This document shows, one piece after another, positions 8,810-17,308 of a DNA stretch of 64,000 bases (positions within the stretch are counted from its first letter, which is position 1; each line of letters begins with the position of its first letter). Source of the stretch: an uncultured Spirochaetaceae bacterium (GTDB lineage: Bacteria > Spirochaetota > Spirochaetia > Sphaerochaetales > Sphaerochaetaceae); NCBI GenBank assembly GCA_944392985.1, contig CALXYL010000003.1, positions 52,303-116,302 of the forward strand, written 5' to 3'. The notes beneath the pieces were generated by a model. It ran no database searches and was not told the DNA's origin. It was given only the letters and a program-made list of their open reading frames with translations. The translations under genes were made by a program, and so were the position numbers.

Positions 8810-9595
8810 ATGGAAATGAAGGATTTCTCCCTTGAAGGGAAAGTCGCATGGGTAACCGGTGCATCATATGGAATCGGATTCGCTATTGCGACAGCATTCC
8901 ACGAAGCTGGTGCGAAGATCGCATTCAACGACATCAACCAGGATCTCGTGGACAAGGGTCTTAAGTCATATGCTGAAGCTGGCATCGAGGCAAAGGGATA
9001 TGTCTGCGATGTCACGGACGAGGCACAGGTTGAGGCTACTACAGCCCAGATCATCAAGGATCTCGGAAAGATCGACATCCTCGTCAACAACGCTGGCATC
9101 ATCAAGAGGATCCCGATGGTTGAGATGAGCGCCGCTGATTTCCGCAAGGTCATCGACATCGACCTCAATGGACCATTCATCGTATCCAAGGCTGTCATCC
9201 CCGGCATGATCAAGCAGGGACATGGCAAGATCATCAACATCTGCTCCATGATGTCTGAGCTTGGAAGGGAGACTGTCAGCGCATACGCTGCAGCAAAGGG
9301 CGGTCTGAAGATGCTCACAAGGAACATCGCTTCTGAGTATGGCGAGTTCAACATCCAGTGCAACGGCATCGGACCTGGATACATCGAGACACCGCAGACA
9401 GCACCTCTCAGGGTTCCTGGCAATCCGTTCAACGAGTTCATCCTCGCAAAGACTCCTGCCCACAGGTGGGGCAAGACCTCCGATCTTCAGGGACCGGCAG
9501 TGTTCCTCGCATCGGATGCATCGAACTTCGTCAATGGACATGTGCTTTATGTTGACGGCGGTATCCTTGCCTATATCGGCAAGCAGCCGCAGTAA
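8810..9595 (+). CDS. kduD: 2-dehydro-3-deoxy-D-gluconate 5-dehydrogenase / gluconate 5-dehydrogenase (SDR)
   Basis: 261 residues from the ATG at 8810, preceded by GAGGAGG. Classical short-chain dehydrogenase: TGASYGIG (~16-23), NNAG (~95), catalytic Ser in ICSMMS and YAAAK (~158). The NGIGPGYIETPQTAPLR region matches the KduD/gluconate 5-dehydrogenase group. KduD reduces 2,5-diketo-3-deoxygluconate, the product of unsaturated galacturonate, to KDG. KduI, the partner isomerase, is not in the window. The nearby operator-like palindrome and the pectin gene context favour KduD over gluconate dehydrogenase. Confidence 0.82.
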   Translation: MEMKDFSLEGKVAWVTGASYGIGFAIATAFHEAGAKIAFNDINQDLVDKGLKSYAEAGIEAKGYVCDVTDEAQVEATTAQIIKDLGKIDILVNNAGIIKRIPMVEMSAADFRKVIDIDLNGPFIVSKAVIPGMIKQGHGKIINICSMMSELGRETVSAYAAAKGGLKMLTRNIASEYGEFNIQCNGIGPGYIETPQTAPLRVPGNPFNEFILAKTPAHRWGKTSDLQGPAVFLASDASNFVNGHVLYVDGGILAYIGKQPQ

Positions 9596-9617
9596 GCTGA
9601 AAGCAGAGGGAAGAAGG

Positions 9618-9643
9618 AGCCAGGGTGATCCCTGGCTCTTTGA
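9618..9643 (+). terminator. Terminator/attenuator between kduD and GH4 gene
   Basis: GAGCCAGGG-TGAT-CCCTGGCTC followed by TTT only. The short T-run and the 15-nt gap to the next ATG suggest partial termination. Confidence 0.6.
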
Positions 9644-9658
9644 ACAAAAGGAGAAATC

Positions 9659-11002
9659 ATGGAAAAGACACGCATCTGCATCATCGGCGGTGGTTCAAGG
9701 CTCTGGGCGATACAGTTCCTGAAGGATCTCACTCTTCAGGATAAGGTCGGCGCACATGTCGTCCTTTATGATATCGACAGGCAGGCGGCTCTTAACAATG
9801 AGGCAGTCGCAAATGAGATATTCCGCATCAATGGAAGGAGCGACAGGCTCTCCGTTTCCGTTGCATCCACTCTGTCAGAAGGTCTCAGGGGAGTGGATTT
9901 CGTAATCATCGCGATCGAGCCAGGTGTCACTGACATCAGGAAGCATGATCTTGGGCTTCCTGAGGAATATGGCATCCTCCAGTCCGTCGGCGACACGACA
10001 GGGCCAGGGGGCCTGATGCGTGCGCGCAGGGCACTTCCACTCTTCTTCGATTTCGCTAGGGAGATAGAGAAGAATGCCCCGGATGCCTGGGTCATCAACT
10101 ACACCAATCCGCTTACGCTCTGCACCGCTGCCCTGTATAAGGCATATCCCGGCATCAAGGCGCTCGGATGCTGCCATGAGGTCTTTGGCACGGAGAAGTT
10201 CGTTGCTTCCCTGATCGCGAAGAAGCTCGGGATAGAAGTGCCTGACAGAAGGGAGATAGAGCTTGATGTCTCAGGAGTCAATCACTTCACATTCGTGACA
10301 GCGGCTCGCTATAAAGGCGTGGATTACATGCCTTATCTCAAGGAGCTTGCGGCAGATGATGCCTCTTTCCCTGATCTGACGGAGACAGCCAGGAAGAGGG
10401 TGGAGGAAGGGAAGTGGTTTGATTCAGACCACCTTGTCGCTCTCCGCTTCCTCCGTGATTTCGGTTCTCTTGGAGCTGCCGGAGACAGGCATCTTGCGGA
10501 ATTCGTCCCATTCTTCCTCACAAGCGATGAGGAAGCCTGGCGCTATGGCTTCGTGCGCACGCCTTATTCATACAGGGAGCAGGAGGCGAAGAGGAAGAGG
10601 GAGAAGGTGTATGCACCCGAAGAACTCAAGGCTGTCCCCTCCGATGAGGAAGGTGTTGATATCCTTCTGTCCCTGATGGGAGAAAGGACGCTCAAGACGA
10701 ACATCAACATACCGAACAAAGGTCAGGTGAGGTATCTATGCGATGGGCATATCGTGGAGAGCAATGGATATATATCCGCAGATTCCATCGTTCCGATAGT
10801 CTCGGAGAATCCAACGCTTCCCATCATCTCCCTTGAGGAGAGGATCGCGGCGGAGCAGGATATCGCGCTGGAGGCAATCTGGAAGGATGATATGGATCTG
10901 CTGTTCCAGGCGTTCTTGCTTGATCCACTCGTCTCCCTTGGTGTTGATGAGGCCCATGAGCTATTCAGCAGGATGCTTGATAAGTGCGCAATAAGGTACT
11001 GA
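9659..11002 (+). CDS. GH4 family alpha-glycosidase, likely alpha-galacturonidase
   Basis: 447 residues with AAAGGAGAAATC before ATG. GH4 hallmarks: an N-terminal dinucleotide fold (IIGGGS), NYTNPLT (~145), the metal-ligand Cys in GCCHEV (~171), and SGVNHFTF. GH4 enzymes need NAD and a divalent metal and cleave by redox elimination. The Cys-His-Glu-Val motif and pectin neighbours suggest an alpha-galacturonidase like LplD acting on oligogalacturonides; an alpha-glucosidase remains possible. Cytoplasmic. It overlaps the following lipoprotein gene by 19 bp. Confidence 0.82.
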   Translation: MEKTRICIIGGGSRLWAIQFLKDLTLQDKVGAHVVLYDIDRQAALNNEAVANEIFRINGRSDRLSVSVASTLSEGLRGVDFVIIAIEPGVTDIRKHDLGLPEEYGILQSVGDTTGPGGLMRARRALPLFFDFAREIEKNAPDAWVINYTNPLTLCTAALYKAYPGIKALGCCHEVFGTEKFVASLIAKKLGIEVPDRREIELDVSGVNHFTFVTAARYKGVDYMPYLKELAADDASFPDLTETARKRVEEGKWFDSDHLVALRFLRDFGSLGAAGDRHLAEFVPFFLTSDEEAWRYGFVRTPYSYREQEAKRKREKVYAPEELKAVPSDEEGVDILLSLMGERTLKTNINIPNKGQVRYLCDGHIVESNGYISADSIVPIVSENPTLPIISLEERIAAEQDIALEAIWKDDMDLLFQAFLLDPLVSLGVDEAHELFSRMLDKCAIRY

Positions 11003-12474
11003 CAGCCGTTCTTGCAGCCATGGTGGCCGCTATTCTTCTCGTCTCATGTGGCGGTGATGAGGATAGCGGCCTTCTCCGTGTCGCAGTTGCACAGGAGCCG
11101 GTCTCTCTTGATGTGATGATCACTTCCTCTGTTTCCGGACGGAATATCGCTGTTGGGAATGTCTACGAAAGGCTGTTTGAAATGGATGGGGATACCATCC
11201 GTCCTGTGCTTGCGACCGGTTATGAGCTTTCATCATCCGGATGCGATCTCCGGATCGGCATAAGAAGCGGCGTGTCATTCCATGATGGAACACTCCTCGA
11301 TCCGGAGGATGCCGCAGCTTCCCTCAACCGCTGGCTCCGTTCATACAAAGGGGCGTCTTCGATCACAGGCGACGCATCCTTCTCCGTGGAGGGTGATGGG
11401 ATCGTCATATCCAGCACCTCATCCCTTGCGATGCTTCCGGTGATGCTCGCTTCCTCTCCGCAGGCAGCTGTCATCTATCCTGGAGAGGCAATAGCCTCCG
11501 CTGCGGATGGCATGCCTGTTGTCGATGCCCCGGGTACCGGGCCATATAGGGTGGAGGAGTGGATCAGCGGCTCCTCGATCCTTCTCTCTGCATTTGATGG
11601 CTATTGGGGGGATAAGCCTTCCATCGACAGGATCTCATATGAATTCGTTCCAGACCCGGTGATCCGGCGTCTGGGGCTGGAATCAGGGCAGTATGATTTC
11701 ATAGACAACGTCCTCTCCGATGATATCCCCGCATTGGAGAAAGTTCCCGGCATCGAGCTTCATCAAGGTGACGAGAATGGTTCCATAGTCCTTGTATTCA
11801 ACAAGAAAGAGGGAATCTCCACGGATGTCTTCTTCCGCAGGGCAGTTTCGCTTCTGATCGACAGGGAAGAGCTGATGAGGGCATGCTATGGCAGCTATGG
11901 CTACTCCGTCCGTTCCGCTTATATGGATGGAAAGGATGGCATCTGGAGCGTGAACCCAGATCTCGATCCATATGGAATGGAGAACAGGGAAGAAGGGCTT
12001 GCGCTTCTTCAGGACTCCTACGATGGAACCACTGTCAGGATCCTGTCATCCAACCTTACCGATCTTGACCGGATCGCAGTCGCGCTTTCATCCGAGCTTG
12101 AGCAGTGTGGCATCAATACTGAACTCATTATCCTTGACTGGGCCTCCTTCATGGAGCAGCGCGGCAATCCATCCTCCTGGGATATATATGTATCAGCGAC
12201 GGGCAGTGTTCCGCTTCCGCTTGAGAAAGGATATCTCTTCAGTGATTCCCCTGGAGGATTCGATGATCCTTCCTCATCTTCCATCATCCGTGCGCTTTCC
12301 ACCTCGGAGAGCATGGAGGAGGCGGCATCGCTCTGGCAGATTGCCCAGATCCGCCTCTGGGAGTACGTCCCGGTCATAGTCCCCGGTCATTATTCAACAG
12401 TCTACGCGTCCCGTTCCATAAGCGGCATCGATTTATCGGATGGCTTCCATTTCCGCGATGCCGTCATGCTGTGA
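10984..12474 (+). CDS. ABC transporter substrate-binding lipoprotein, family 5
   Basis: 496 residues starting at GTG. A lipoprotein signal ends in LLVSC (Cys ~22). The mature part follows the DppA/OppA/NikA fold (LRVAVAQEPVSLD, PVLATGYELSS, VSFHDGT, GTGPYRVEEW). Start codon overlaps GH4, so it belongs to its operon. Family-5 proteins bind peptides, nickel or, in several fermenters, oligosaccharides; the operon with kduD and GH4 favours an oligosaccharide ligand, which is inference. Confidence 0.88.
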   Translation: MRNKVLTAVLAAMVAAILLVSCGGDEDSGLLRVAVAQEPVSLDVMITSSVSGRNIAVGNVYERLFEMDGDTIRPVLATGYELSSSGCDLRIGIRSGVSFHDGTLLDPEDAAASLNRWLRSYKGASSITGDASFSVEGDGIVISSTSSLAMLPVMLASSPQAAVIYPGEAIASAADGMPVVDAPGTGPYRVEEWISGSSILLSAFDGYWGDKPSIDRISYEFVPDPVIRRLGLESGQYDFIDNVLSDDIPALEKVPGIELHQGDENGSIVLVFNKKEGISTDVFFRRAVSLLIDREELMRACYGSYGYSVRSAYMDGKDGIWSVNPDLDPYGMENREEGLALLQDSYDGTTVRILSSNLTDLDRIAVALSSELEQCGINTELIILDWASFMEQRGNPSSWDIYVSATGSVPLPLEKGYLFSDSPGGFDDPSSSSIIRALSTSESMEEAASLWQIAQIRLWEYVPVIVPGHYSTVYASRSISGIDLSDGFHFRDAVML

Positions 12475-12492
12475 AGCCTTCCTGTTTTCCTG

Positions 12493-12498
12493 TATAAT
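12493..12498 (+). promoter_or_regulatory. Possible -10 box before the family-5 permease gene
   Basis: TATAAT 8 nt before the ATG at 12507, within a 32-bp gap lacking a Shine-Dalgarno site. It could drive a leaderless internal transcript. Confidence 0.35.
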
Positions 12499-12506
12499 CC
12501 TTTGGA

Positions 12507-13439
12507 ATGGACAGTATCTGGAAACGTCTTCTGCGCCTGCTGCTGACGATGCTCATCGTCTCCCTTGCCGTCTTTTCCTTCATTTCCTTCTCTTCAGGGG
12601 ACAGTTCATCCTCCGTTCTGTCAGAGGATGCCAGCGAGGAGGCTGTTGAAGCATACAGAAAGGCAATGGGACTGGATGAGCCTTTCGCTGTGAGGTATCT
12701 TTCCTTCCTCTCTTCCTTCTTCAGCGGCAACTGGGGAGTGGCTTCAGATGGGCAGGATATCTCATTCCTCGTGCTCTCGAGGATTCCCGCAACGCTTTCA
12801 ATCACCATCCTCGCCTTGCTTATGTCCCTTGCCATAGCCCTTTCCTTGGCGTTCCTTTCGCTTAGGAGGCATACCATTGGGCGCGCCTTGACCACAGCCT
12901 GGGCTGCTGTGATGATGTCCTCCCCCGTTTTCCTTATCGCGATTGCCCTTGTCCTGCTTCTTTCTTTCCAGCTTGATCTGTTTCCGGTTGCCGGCTATGT
13001 TCCTCTTTCAGGAGGATTCGTGCGTTCCATCCGGTCGGTGTTCCTCCCTTCCCTTTCCCTTGCGCTGCTTCATTCCTCATTGATCATGCTGATGATGCGA
13101 GCCGCGGTCGAGTCGAATCTCTCCGCTTCTTATTCAATGGTGGCAAGGGCTTTCGGAAAGGGTTTTTCACGGATTGCAGCCATCGATGCTTCAAAGCCCG
13201 CGCTGCCTCTGCTTGCCATACTCTCCGGACAGTCCGCAGCCGCTTTCATCGGGGGCTCTGCTGCTGTGGAGACGCTCTTTGCCATTCCCGGTATCGGCTC
13301 ATTGCTTGTCACTGCCGCGCTCAGAAGGGATGCAGCACTGGCAGGGACGCTTGTGATGCTTATAGCCTTGTCAGTATCCTGCATATCCATGGCAGCTGAA
13401 GCTGTCTCTGCATTGCTTGATCCAAGGAGAGAGCGATGA
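12507..13439 (+). CDS. ABC importer permease, DppB-like
   Basis: 310 residues with six predicted membrane segments and the conserved first-permease pattern: an early helix, MGLDEPFAVRYLSFL, and the EAA loop around VARAFGKGF. Ends by overlapping the next permease (ATGA-type, 4 bp). It forms the membrane channel of the family-5 importer with the next gene. Confidence 0.9.
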   Translation: MDSIWKRLLRLLLTMLIVSLAVFSFISFSSGDSSSSVLSEDASEEAVEAYRKAMGLDEPFAVRYLSFLSSFFSGNWGVASDGQDISFLVLSRIPATLSITILALLMSLAIALSLAFLSLRRHTIGRALTTAWAAVMMSSPVFLIAIALVLLLSFQLDLFPVAGYVPLSGGFVRSIRSVFLPSLSLALLHSSLIMLMMRAAVESNLSASYSMVARAFGKGFSRIAAIDASKPALPLLAILSGQSAAAFIGGSAAVETLFAIPGIGSLLVTAALRRDAALAGTLVMLIALSVSCISMAAEAVSALLDPRRER

Positions 13440-14218
13440 GAAGGAGAGTGGCCGGCCTTGCTATGATGATCCTGCTCCTGGTGTTCTCCGTTTCCTTCGG
13501 AGGTTTGGGGGTGGTTGACACTTCATTACGGCTGACACCACCTTCCGGTACTATGCCATTCGGGACTGACACGCTTGGAAGATCACTTCTTGAGAGGGTT
13601 GCTGCAGGAACGGGGACTTCCCTTTTCATCGGAGGGATAGTAGCCATAGCTTCATTTGCCTTAGGGATCCTCCTTGCGCTCTGCTGCTTCATTCCAGGAT
13701 TCCCCCGTCGCGTTGCCTTCATTTTCGCAGATGCCGTCAAGGCAGTCCCGTCAATCGTCCTTGCCCTTTTCTCGGCATCTCTTTCAGGGCCGGGGATCCT
13801 CAGCCTGGCAGTATCGCTTTCGCTTGCACACATAGCGGATATATTCCGCACATCCTATTCACGTGCTTCAGCGATCATGAAGGAACCTTATATCGATGCG
13901 GCACGATGCGCGGGAGTCGGAAGGATGAGGATATTCATAACCCATGTTCTGCCGCCTCTCCTGCCTTATGCCGCGATGCAGAGCGTGTCATCCTTCCTTT
14001 CCGCTGTGATAGGGGAGGCGACGCTTTCCTTCCTCGGCTGCGGTGTGCCTGTACCCATCCCTTCTCTTGGCTCTATACTCTCCGAAGCCCGGAGCGTGAT
14101 ACTCTCATCCCCCTGGATGATGTTCTTTCCCGCTTCCTTTCTTCTCCTTCTGGGAATTGCGATTAATCTTATCGCATTCTCCCTTTCAGATCCTGATCCG
14201 GCCTCTGAGCGAACGTGA
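13436..14218 (+). CDS. ABC importer permease, DppC-like
   Basis: 260 residues, 5-6 membrane segments. FGTDTLGRSLLERVAAG and the EAA-type loop (YIDAARCAGVGRMRIF) identify a DppC/OppC subunit; the family's usual length is ~280-300, so it is slightly short. No ATPase genes (DppD/DppF) follow; the next gene is convergent recR, overlapped by 33 bp at the 3' ends. ATPase subunits must come from elsewhere if the importer works. Confidence 0.9.
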   Translation: MRRRVAGLAMMILLLVFSVSFGGLGVVDTSLRLTPPSGTMPFGTDTLGRSLLERVAAGTGTSLFIGGIVAIASFALGILLALCCFIPGFPRRVAFIFADAVKAVPSIVLALFSASLSGPGILSLAVSLSLAHIADIFRTSYSRASAIMKEPYIDAARCAGVGRMRIFITHVLPPLLPYAAMQSVSSFLSAVIGEATLSFLGCGVPVPIPSLGSILSEARSVILSSPWMMFFPASFLLLLGIAINLIAFSLSDPDPASERT

Positions 14219-14773
14219 GAGCGTGAGTTTGTCAGCATAGCCGAGATCACCTCCGATCGGGAGGCCTGATGCAAGGCGTGTCAGCGTGATGTCCTTATCC
14301 TGCAGGAGATGCCTTATGTACAGGGCGGTCGTATCACCTTCCTCGGTCGGGTTTGTCGCGATGATCACCTCCCTGAAGCTGCCTTCATCAACTCTTCTGC
14401 AGAGTTCCGGGAAGGTAAGGCTGTCAGGTCCGACACCGCCAAGCGGGTCGATGGCACCCCCAAGGACATGGAAGAGCCCGTTGTATGATTCAGATGAAGC
14501 GATGGAGAGCACATCCTGCGGTTCCTCCACGACACAGAGCAATGTCCGATCCCTTGAAGGGTCCGAGCAGTATGTGCATATGTCATGCTCTGTATAGCAT
14601 CCGCAGATGGGGCAGGGGTGTATCTTCTCCTTTATCGTTGCGATGGCCTCCCCTAAGGCCCTATTGTAGCTTTCATCTGTCTTGATCAGATGATAGGAGA
14701 GCCTGGCTGCCGACTTCCCGCCCATGCCGGGGAGTTTCTTAAGGAGGGTCTGCAGCTCCTCGATCGCTTCCAT
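14186..14773 (-). CDS. recR: Recombination mediator RecR
   Basis: 195 residues: helix-hairpin-helix LKKLPGMGGKSA (11-23), C4 zinc finger with Cys 54, 57, 66, 69, then a Toprim domain (VVEEPQDV, FHVLGGAIDPLGGVGP). RecR loads RecA at gaps with RecF/RecO. It is the last gene of the conserved dnaX-ebfC-recR operon, and its start shares a base with the ebfC stop. Confidence 0.97.
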   Translation of the reverse strand: MEAIEELQTLLKKLPGMGGKSAARLSYHLIKTDESYNRALGEAIATIKEKIHPCPICGCYTEHDICTYCSDPSRDRTLLCVVEEPQDVLSIASSESYNGLFHVLGGAIDPLGGVGPDSLTFPELCRRVDEGSFREVIIATNPTEEGDTTALYIRHLLQDKDITLTRLASGLPIGGDLGYADKLTLSRSLRGRIRI

Positions 14774-15087
14774 CAGCCTTTCCTCTCGATATTCTGAAGC
14801 ACCTGGCGTGATTTCTCCTCCGTCAGCGCTTTCGCCTTGCTTACGGCATCATTGACAGCAGATGTGATAAGCACCTCAAGCGCTGTCTTATCCTCCATCT
14901 GCATCGCGGCCTCGGATATGCTGATCTTCTTCACGAGGAACTCGCCGCTGACAGTGGCTTCTACCAGTCCAGCCCCGGCAGAGCCTGTTGCCTCGATCCT
15001 GGCAAGCTCTTCCTTAATCGTCTTCATCTGGCTCTGGATAGAGCCCATTGTCTTCATCAGCTCGAACGGGTTTATATTGGGAAACAT
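14773..15087 (-). CDS. ebfC: YbaB/EbfC nucleoid-associated protein
   Basis: 104 residues with the family pattern: N-terminal amphipathic helix (MKTMGSIQSQMKTIKEEL), central strands (VEATVSGEFLVKKISIS) and a C-terminal helix (AVSKAKALTEEK). A dimeric DNA-binding protein known in Borrelia as EbfC. The start overlaps the end of dnaX by 74 bp in another frame; AAGGAAAG precedes the ATG. Position between dnaX and recR is the usual one. Confidence 0.94.
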   Translation of the reverse strand: MFPNINPFELMKTMGSIQSQMKTIKEELARIEATGSAGAGLVEATVSGEFLVKKISISEAAMQMEDKTALEVLITSAVNDAVSKAKALTEEKSRQVLQNIERKG

Positions 15088-16735
15088 TGCTTTCCTTCGT
15101 CTCCTTCTCTTCCTTCTTTGTCCTTATTATGCTACCACCGAAGAATGCCTTCAGTGATTTCATCTGCTCTGAGAACTCCTCTTCTTCGCGGTTCTCCTCC
15201 AAGCGCAGGAATATACGTGGATTCTCGCCGAATACTGCGGCAACAGCCTTCTCTATGCTTTTTGAATCATTCCTGAGGCCATTGTACGCAAGGGGCTTTG
15301 ATGTGATGAGGGTAAAGGCACCATCCTTCTCCTCTATGCGCTCTATGCTCATGATGAAGCGGGAGGAGGCGGCTTTCCCCATCTTCAGAAGCGCTGATGC
15401 TATCTCCCCAAGGCTATCCATGGTGAGGCTGAACGCCTCCTCGCTCTGGAAAGGGGGCGTTTCCTCTTCCTCCTCTTCAGGGTCATCCTTCACTTCCGGT
15501 GGTGCAGGTGTGGCCTTCTCCTCTGTTTCAGTCTTAGGCGCTTCTATGCGGACACGTGCCTTCGGCTCAGAGACAACGATGCTTCCTTCAGCAACGCCCT
15601 TCTTCATCTCCTCCAGCTTCCTCACGAGGGAGGAGGGAGTGACAAGATCAGGAAGGGCTGACATGCGGAGGAACAGAAGCTCGATCTCGAATCGAGGCGA
15701 GAGGGAGTACCTGAGATCCCTGTAGAGATCAAGAACGGCCTTCAGCCCAGCCTCGATCTGCTCTTCCGACAGCATCGCGGCTATGTCATCAGGGATGTCT
15801 GACAGTGCAGAGCCTAGGATGTCAGGGCGCTTTATGCCGGCCTTGTAGAGCATCAGGGTACGGAAGAACTCCGCGCTGTCCTTGATGATCCGATCCGCCG
15901 AGACACCGGATGAGAAGAGGGAGGAAATAGCTTCAATCGTTCCTGCACTGTCCTTCATCAGCGTCTTTCTGATGATGCCGGCTATGGCACTGAACCCGGC
16001 AATGGAGAGCTTCTCCCTGATCTTATCCAGGGTGATATGATTGCCAGAGAATGCCGCTACCTGATCGAAGAGGGTATAGGCATCCCTCATTGAGCCGGTG
16101 GATTCCTTTGCGATCCAGAAGAGAGCATCCTCATCAGCTTCGATGGAAAGATCTTCCGCGGCGCTCCTGAGACAGGAGATGATGAGATCCTGGCTTATGA
16201 GATTGAACCTGAACTGCTGGCATCTCGATCTGATAGTCGCGGGCACCTTCTGGAGCTCGGTCGTGGCAAAGATGAAGATGATATACTCAGGAGGTTCCTC
16301 GATGGTTTTCAGCAGCGCGTTGAAAGCCGACGTGGAGAGCATGTGGACCTCATCGATGATGTAGATCTTGTAGCGTGAGGACTGTGGAGGGTACATCACT
16401 TCCTCCTTGATGGCCCTGATGTCATTGACGCTTGTGTTGGATGCTCCATCGATCTCGATTACGTCAACGGCCTTTCCCTGCGCGATCGCGCGGCAGGAGT
16501 CACAAGTTCCGCATGGATGCGCTGTAGGCCCTTTCTCGCAGTTCAATGCCTTGGCAAGGAGCCTGGCTGAGCTTGTCTTTCCAACTCCTCTGGGGCCGGA
16601 GAAGAGGTAGGCATGAGCGATACGGTTCTCGCTGATTGCATTCTCCAGCGTCGAGACGACGAATTCCTGCCCGACAAGGCGATCGAAATCCTGCGGTCTT
16701 TTTCTTGTCGCCGTTACTTCATAGGATGCTGCCAT
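15014..16735 (-). CDS. dnaX: DNA polymerase III subunit gamma/tau
   Basis: 573 residues. Clamp-loader ATPase: Walker A GPRGVGKT (47-54), zinc Cys 66/75/78/81, DEVH (128-131), SRC sensor (170-172). A charged Glu-rich linker (~410-435) leads to a tau-like C-terminal domain. TGGAGGAAGC before the ATG and an extended -10 TATAAT at 16754-16759 give a normal leader. I see no clear programmed frameshift signal. Its 3' end overlaps ebfC by 74 bp. It follows the SRP RNA gene, a widespread arrangement. Confidence 0.97.
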   Translation of the reverse strand: MAASYEVTATRKRPQDFDRLVGQEFVVSTLENAISENRIAHAYLFSGPRGVGKTSSARLLAKALNCEKGPTAHPCGTCDSCRAIAQGKAVDVIEIDGASNTSVNDIRAIKEEVMYPPQSSRYKIYIIDEVHMLSTSAFNALLKTIEEPPEYIIFIFATTELQKVPATIRSRCQQFRFNLISQDLIISCLRSAAEDLSIEADEDALFWIAKESTGSMRDAYTLFDQVAAFSGNHITLDKIREKLSIAGFSAIAGIIRKTLMKDSAGTIEAISSLFSSGVSADRIIKDSAEFFRTLMLYKAGIKRPDILGSALSDIPDDIAAMLSEEQIEAGLKAVLDLYRDLRYSLSPRFEIELLFLRMSALPDLVTPSSLVRKLEEMKKGVAEGSIVVSEPKARVRIEAPKTETEEKATPAPPEVKDDPEEEEEETPPFQSEEAFSLTMDSLGEIASALLKMGKAASSRFIMSIERIEEKDGAFTLITSKPLAYNGLRNDSKSIEKAVAAVFGENPRIFLRLEENREEEEFSEQMKSLKAFFGGSIIRTKKEEKETKESNVSQYKPVRADEDNGLYPEPDEDD

Positions 16736-16753
16736 GCTTCCTCCAGTGTGCCG

Positions 16754-16759
16754 ATTATA
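16754..16759 (-). promoter_or_regulatory. Extended -10 of dnaX operon
   Basis: TGA-TATAAT on the minus strand, about 18 nt before the dnaX ATG, leaving room for the Shine-Dalgarno site. Confidence 0.6.
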
Positions 16760-16813
16760 TCATGGATGGCTTTCTGTTGGTACCGCCGCAGGGGACGTGG
16801 CGGAAGAAAGAAA

Positions 16814-16914
16814 CAGCAGCAAATGTTCCTGGTCTCATGTGGATTCCGCTTACCGCTGCTGCATCCCTGCCCTGACGGGGTTGGGCGGCTCACATAGCCA
16901 GGTATCTGCTGCTG
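16814..16914 (-). ncRNA. ffs: Signal recognition particle RNA (4.5S-like)
   Basis: About 101 nt forming one long hairpin: ends CAGCAGCA pair with TGCTGCTG, then CCTGG/CCAGG, ATGTG/CACAT and CCGC/GCGG. The apex has the SRP helix-8 signature GTCAGG, stem GCA, tetraloop GGGA (a GNRA loop), stem TGC, AGCAGC. It binds Ffh and guides ribosomes making membrane proteins to the membrane. Location between a serine tRNA and dnaX matches the usual bacterial neighbourhood. It is the small type without an Alu domain. Confidence 0.92.
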
Positions 16915-16917
16915 AAA

Positions 16918-17003
16918 CGGAGAGGGGGGGATTCGAACCCCCGATGGCTTTCGACCATACACGACTTCCAATCGTGCACCTTCGACCACTCGGACACCTC
17001 TCC
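16918..17003 (-). tRNA. tRNA-Ser (GGA)
   Basis: Acceptor GGAGAGG/CCTCTCC, discriminator G, anticodon stem CACGA-TTGGAAG-TCGTG with anticodon GGA, long variable arm typical of serine tRNAs, and a GGTTCGAATCC T-arm. Reads UCC/UCU. The 3' CCA is not encoded. Confidence 0.95.
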
Positions 17004-17037
17004 AGAGGTCAAATAAAGAGCACCTTCAGGAGCTCTT

Positions 17038-17125
17038 CGGAGAGAGAGGGATTCGAACCCTCGGTAATGCAGAGCACTACACCGGATTTCGAGTCCGGCT
17101 CCTTCGACCACTCGGACATCTCTCC
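17038..17125 (-). tRNA. tRNA-Ser (CGA)
   Basis: Acceptor GGAGAGA/TCTCTCC, discriminator G. Anticodon stem CCGGA-CTCGAAA-TCCGG gives anticodon CGA, reading UCG. Long variable arm present. Confidence 0.95.
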
Positions 17126-17132
17126 ATTGGTA

Positions 17133-17206
17133 CGAGACTAAGAGGATTCGAACCTCCGACCCTCAGTTCCGCAAACTGATGCTCTATCCAGCTGAGCTAT
17201 AGTCTC
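17133..17206 (-). tRNA. tRNA-Arg (GCG)
   Basis: Full cloverleaf: acceptor GAGACTA/TAGTCTC, D stem GCTC/GAGC with GGA in the D loop (A20, an arginine identity base), anticodon stem TCAGT-TTGCGGA-ACTGA, 5-nt variable loop, T stem GGAGG/CCTCT. Anticodon positions 34-36 are GCG, reading CGC and by wobble CGU. Most bacteria instead encode ACG that is deaminated to inosine. Confidence 0.93.
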
Positions 17207-17212
17207 AATAAT

Positions 17213-17302
17213 CGGAGAGGGGGGGATTCGAACCCCCGGACCCGGGTTTGCCAGGTCAACTCCTTAGCAGGGAGCCCGATTCGGCCTCTCTCGCACCTCT
17301 CC
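17213..17302 (-). tRNA. tRNA-Ser (GCT)
   Basis: Acceptor GGAGAGG/CCTCTCC, discriminator G. Anticodon loop CTGCTAA between GCTCC and GGAGT gives GCT, reading AGC/AGU. The variable arm is long, with TGACCTGGC-type pairing. Confidence 0.95.
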
Positions 17303-17308
17303 TTGCAC

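Noticed and set aside
15014..15400. Programmed frameshift producing a short gamma form of DnaX
   Set aside because: I found no A-AAA-AAG-type slippery site with a following stem in the appropriate region.
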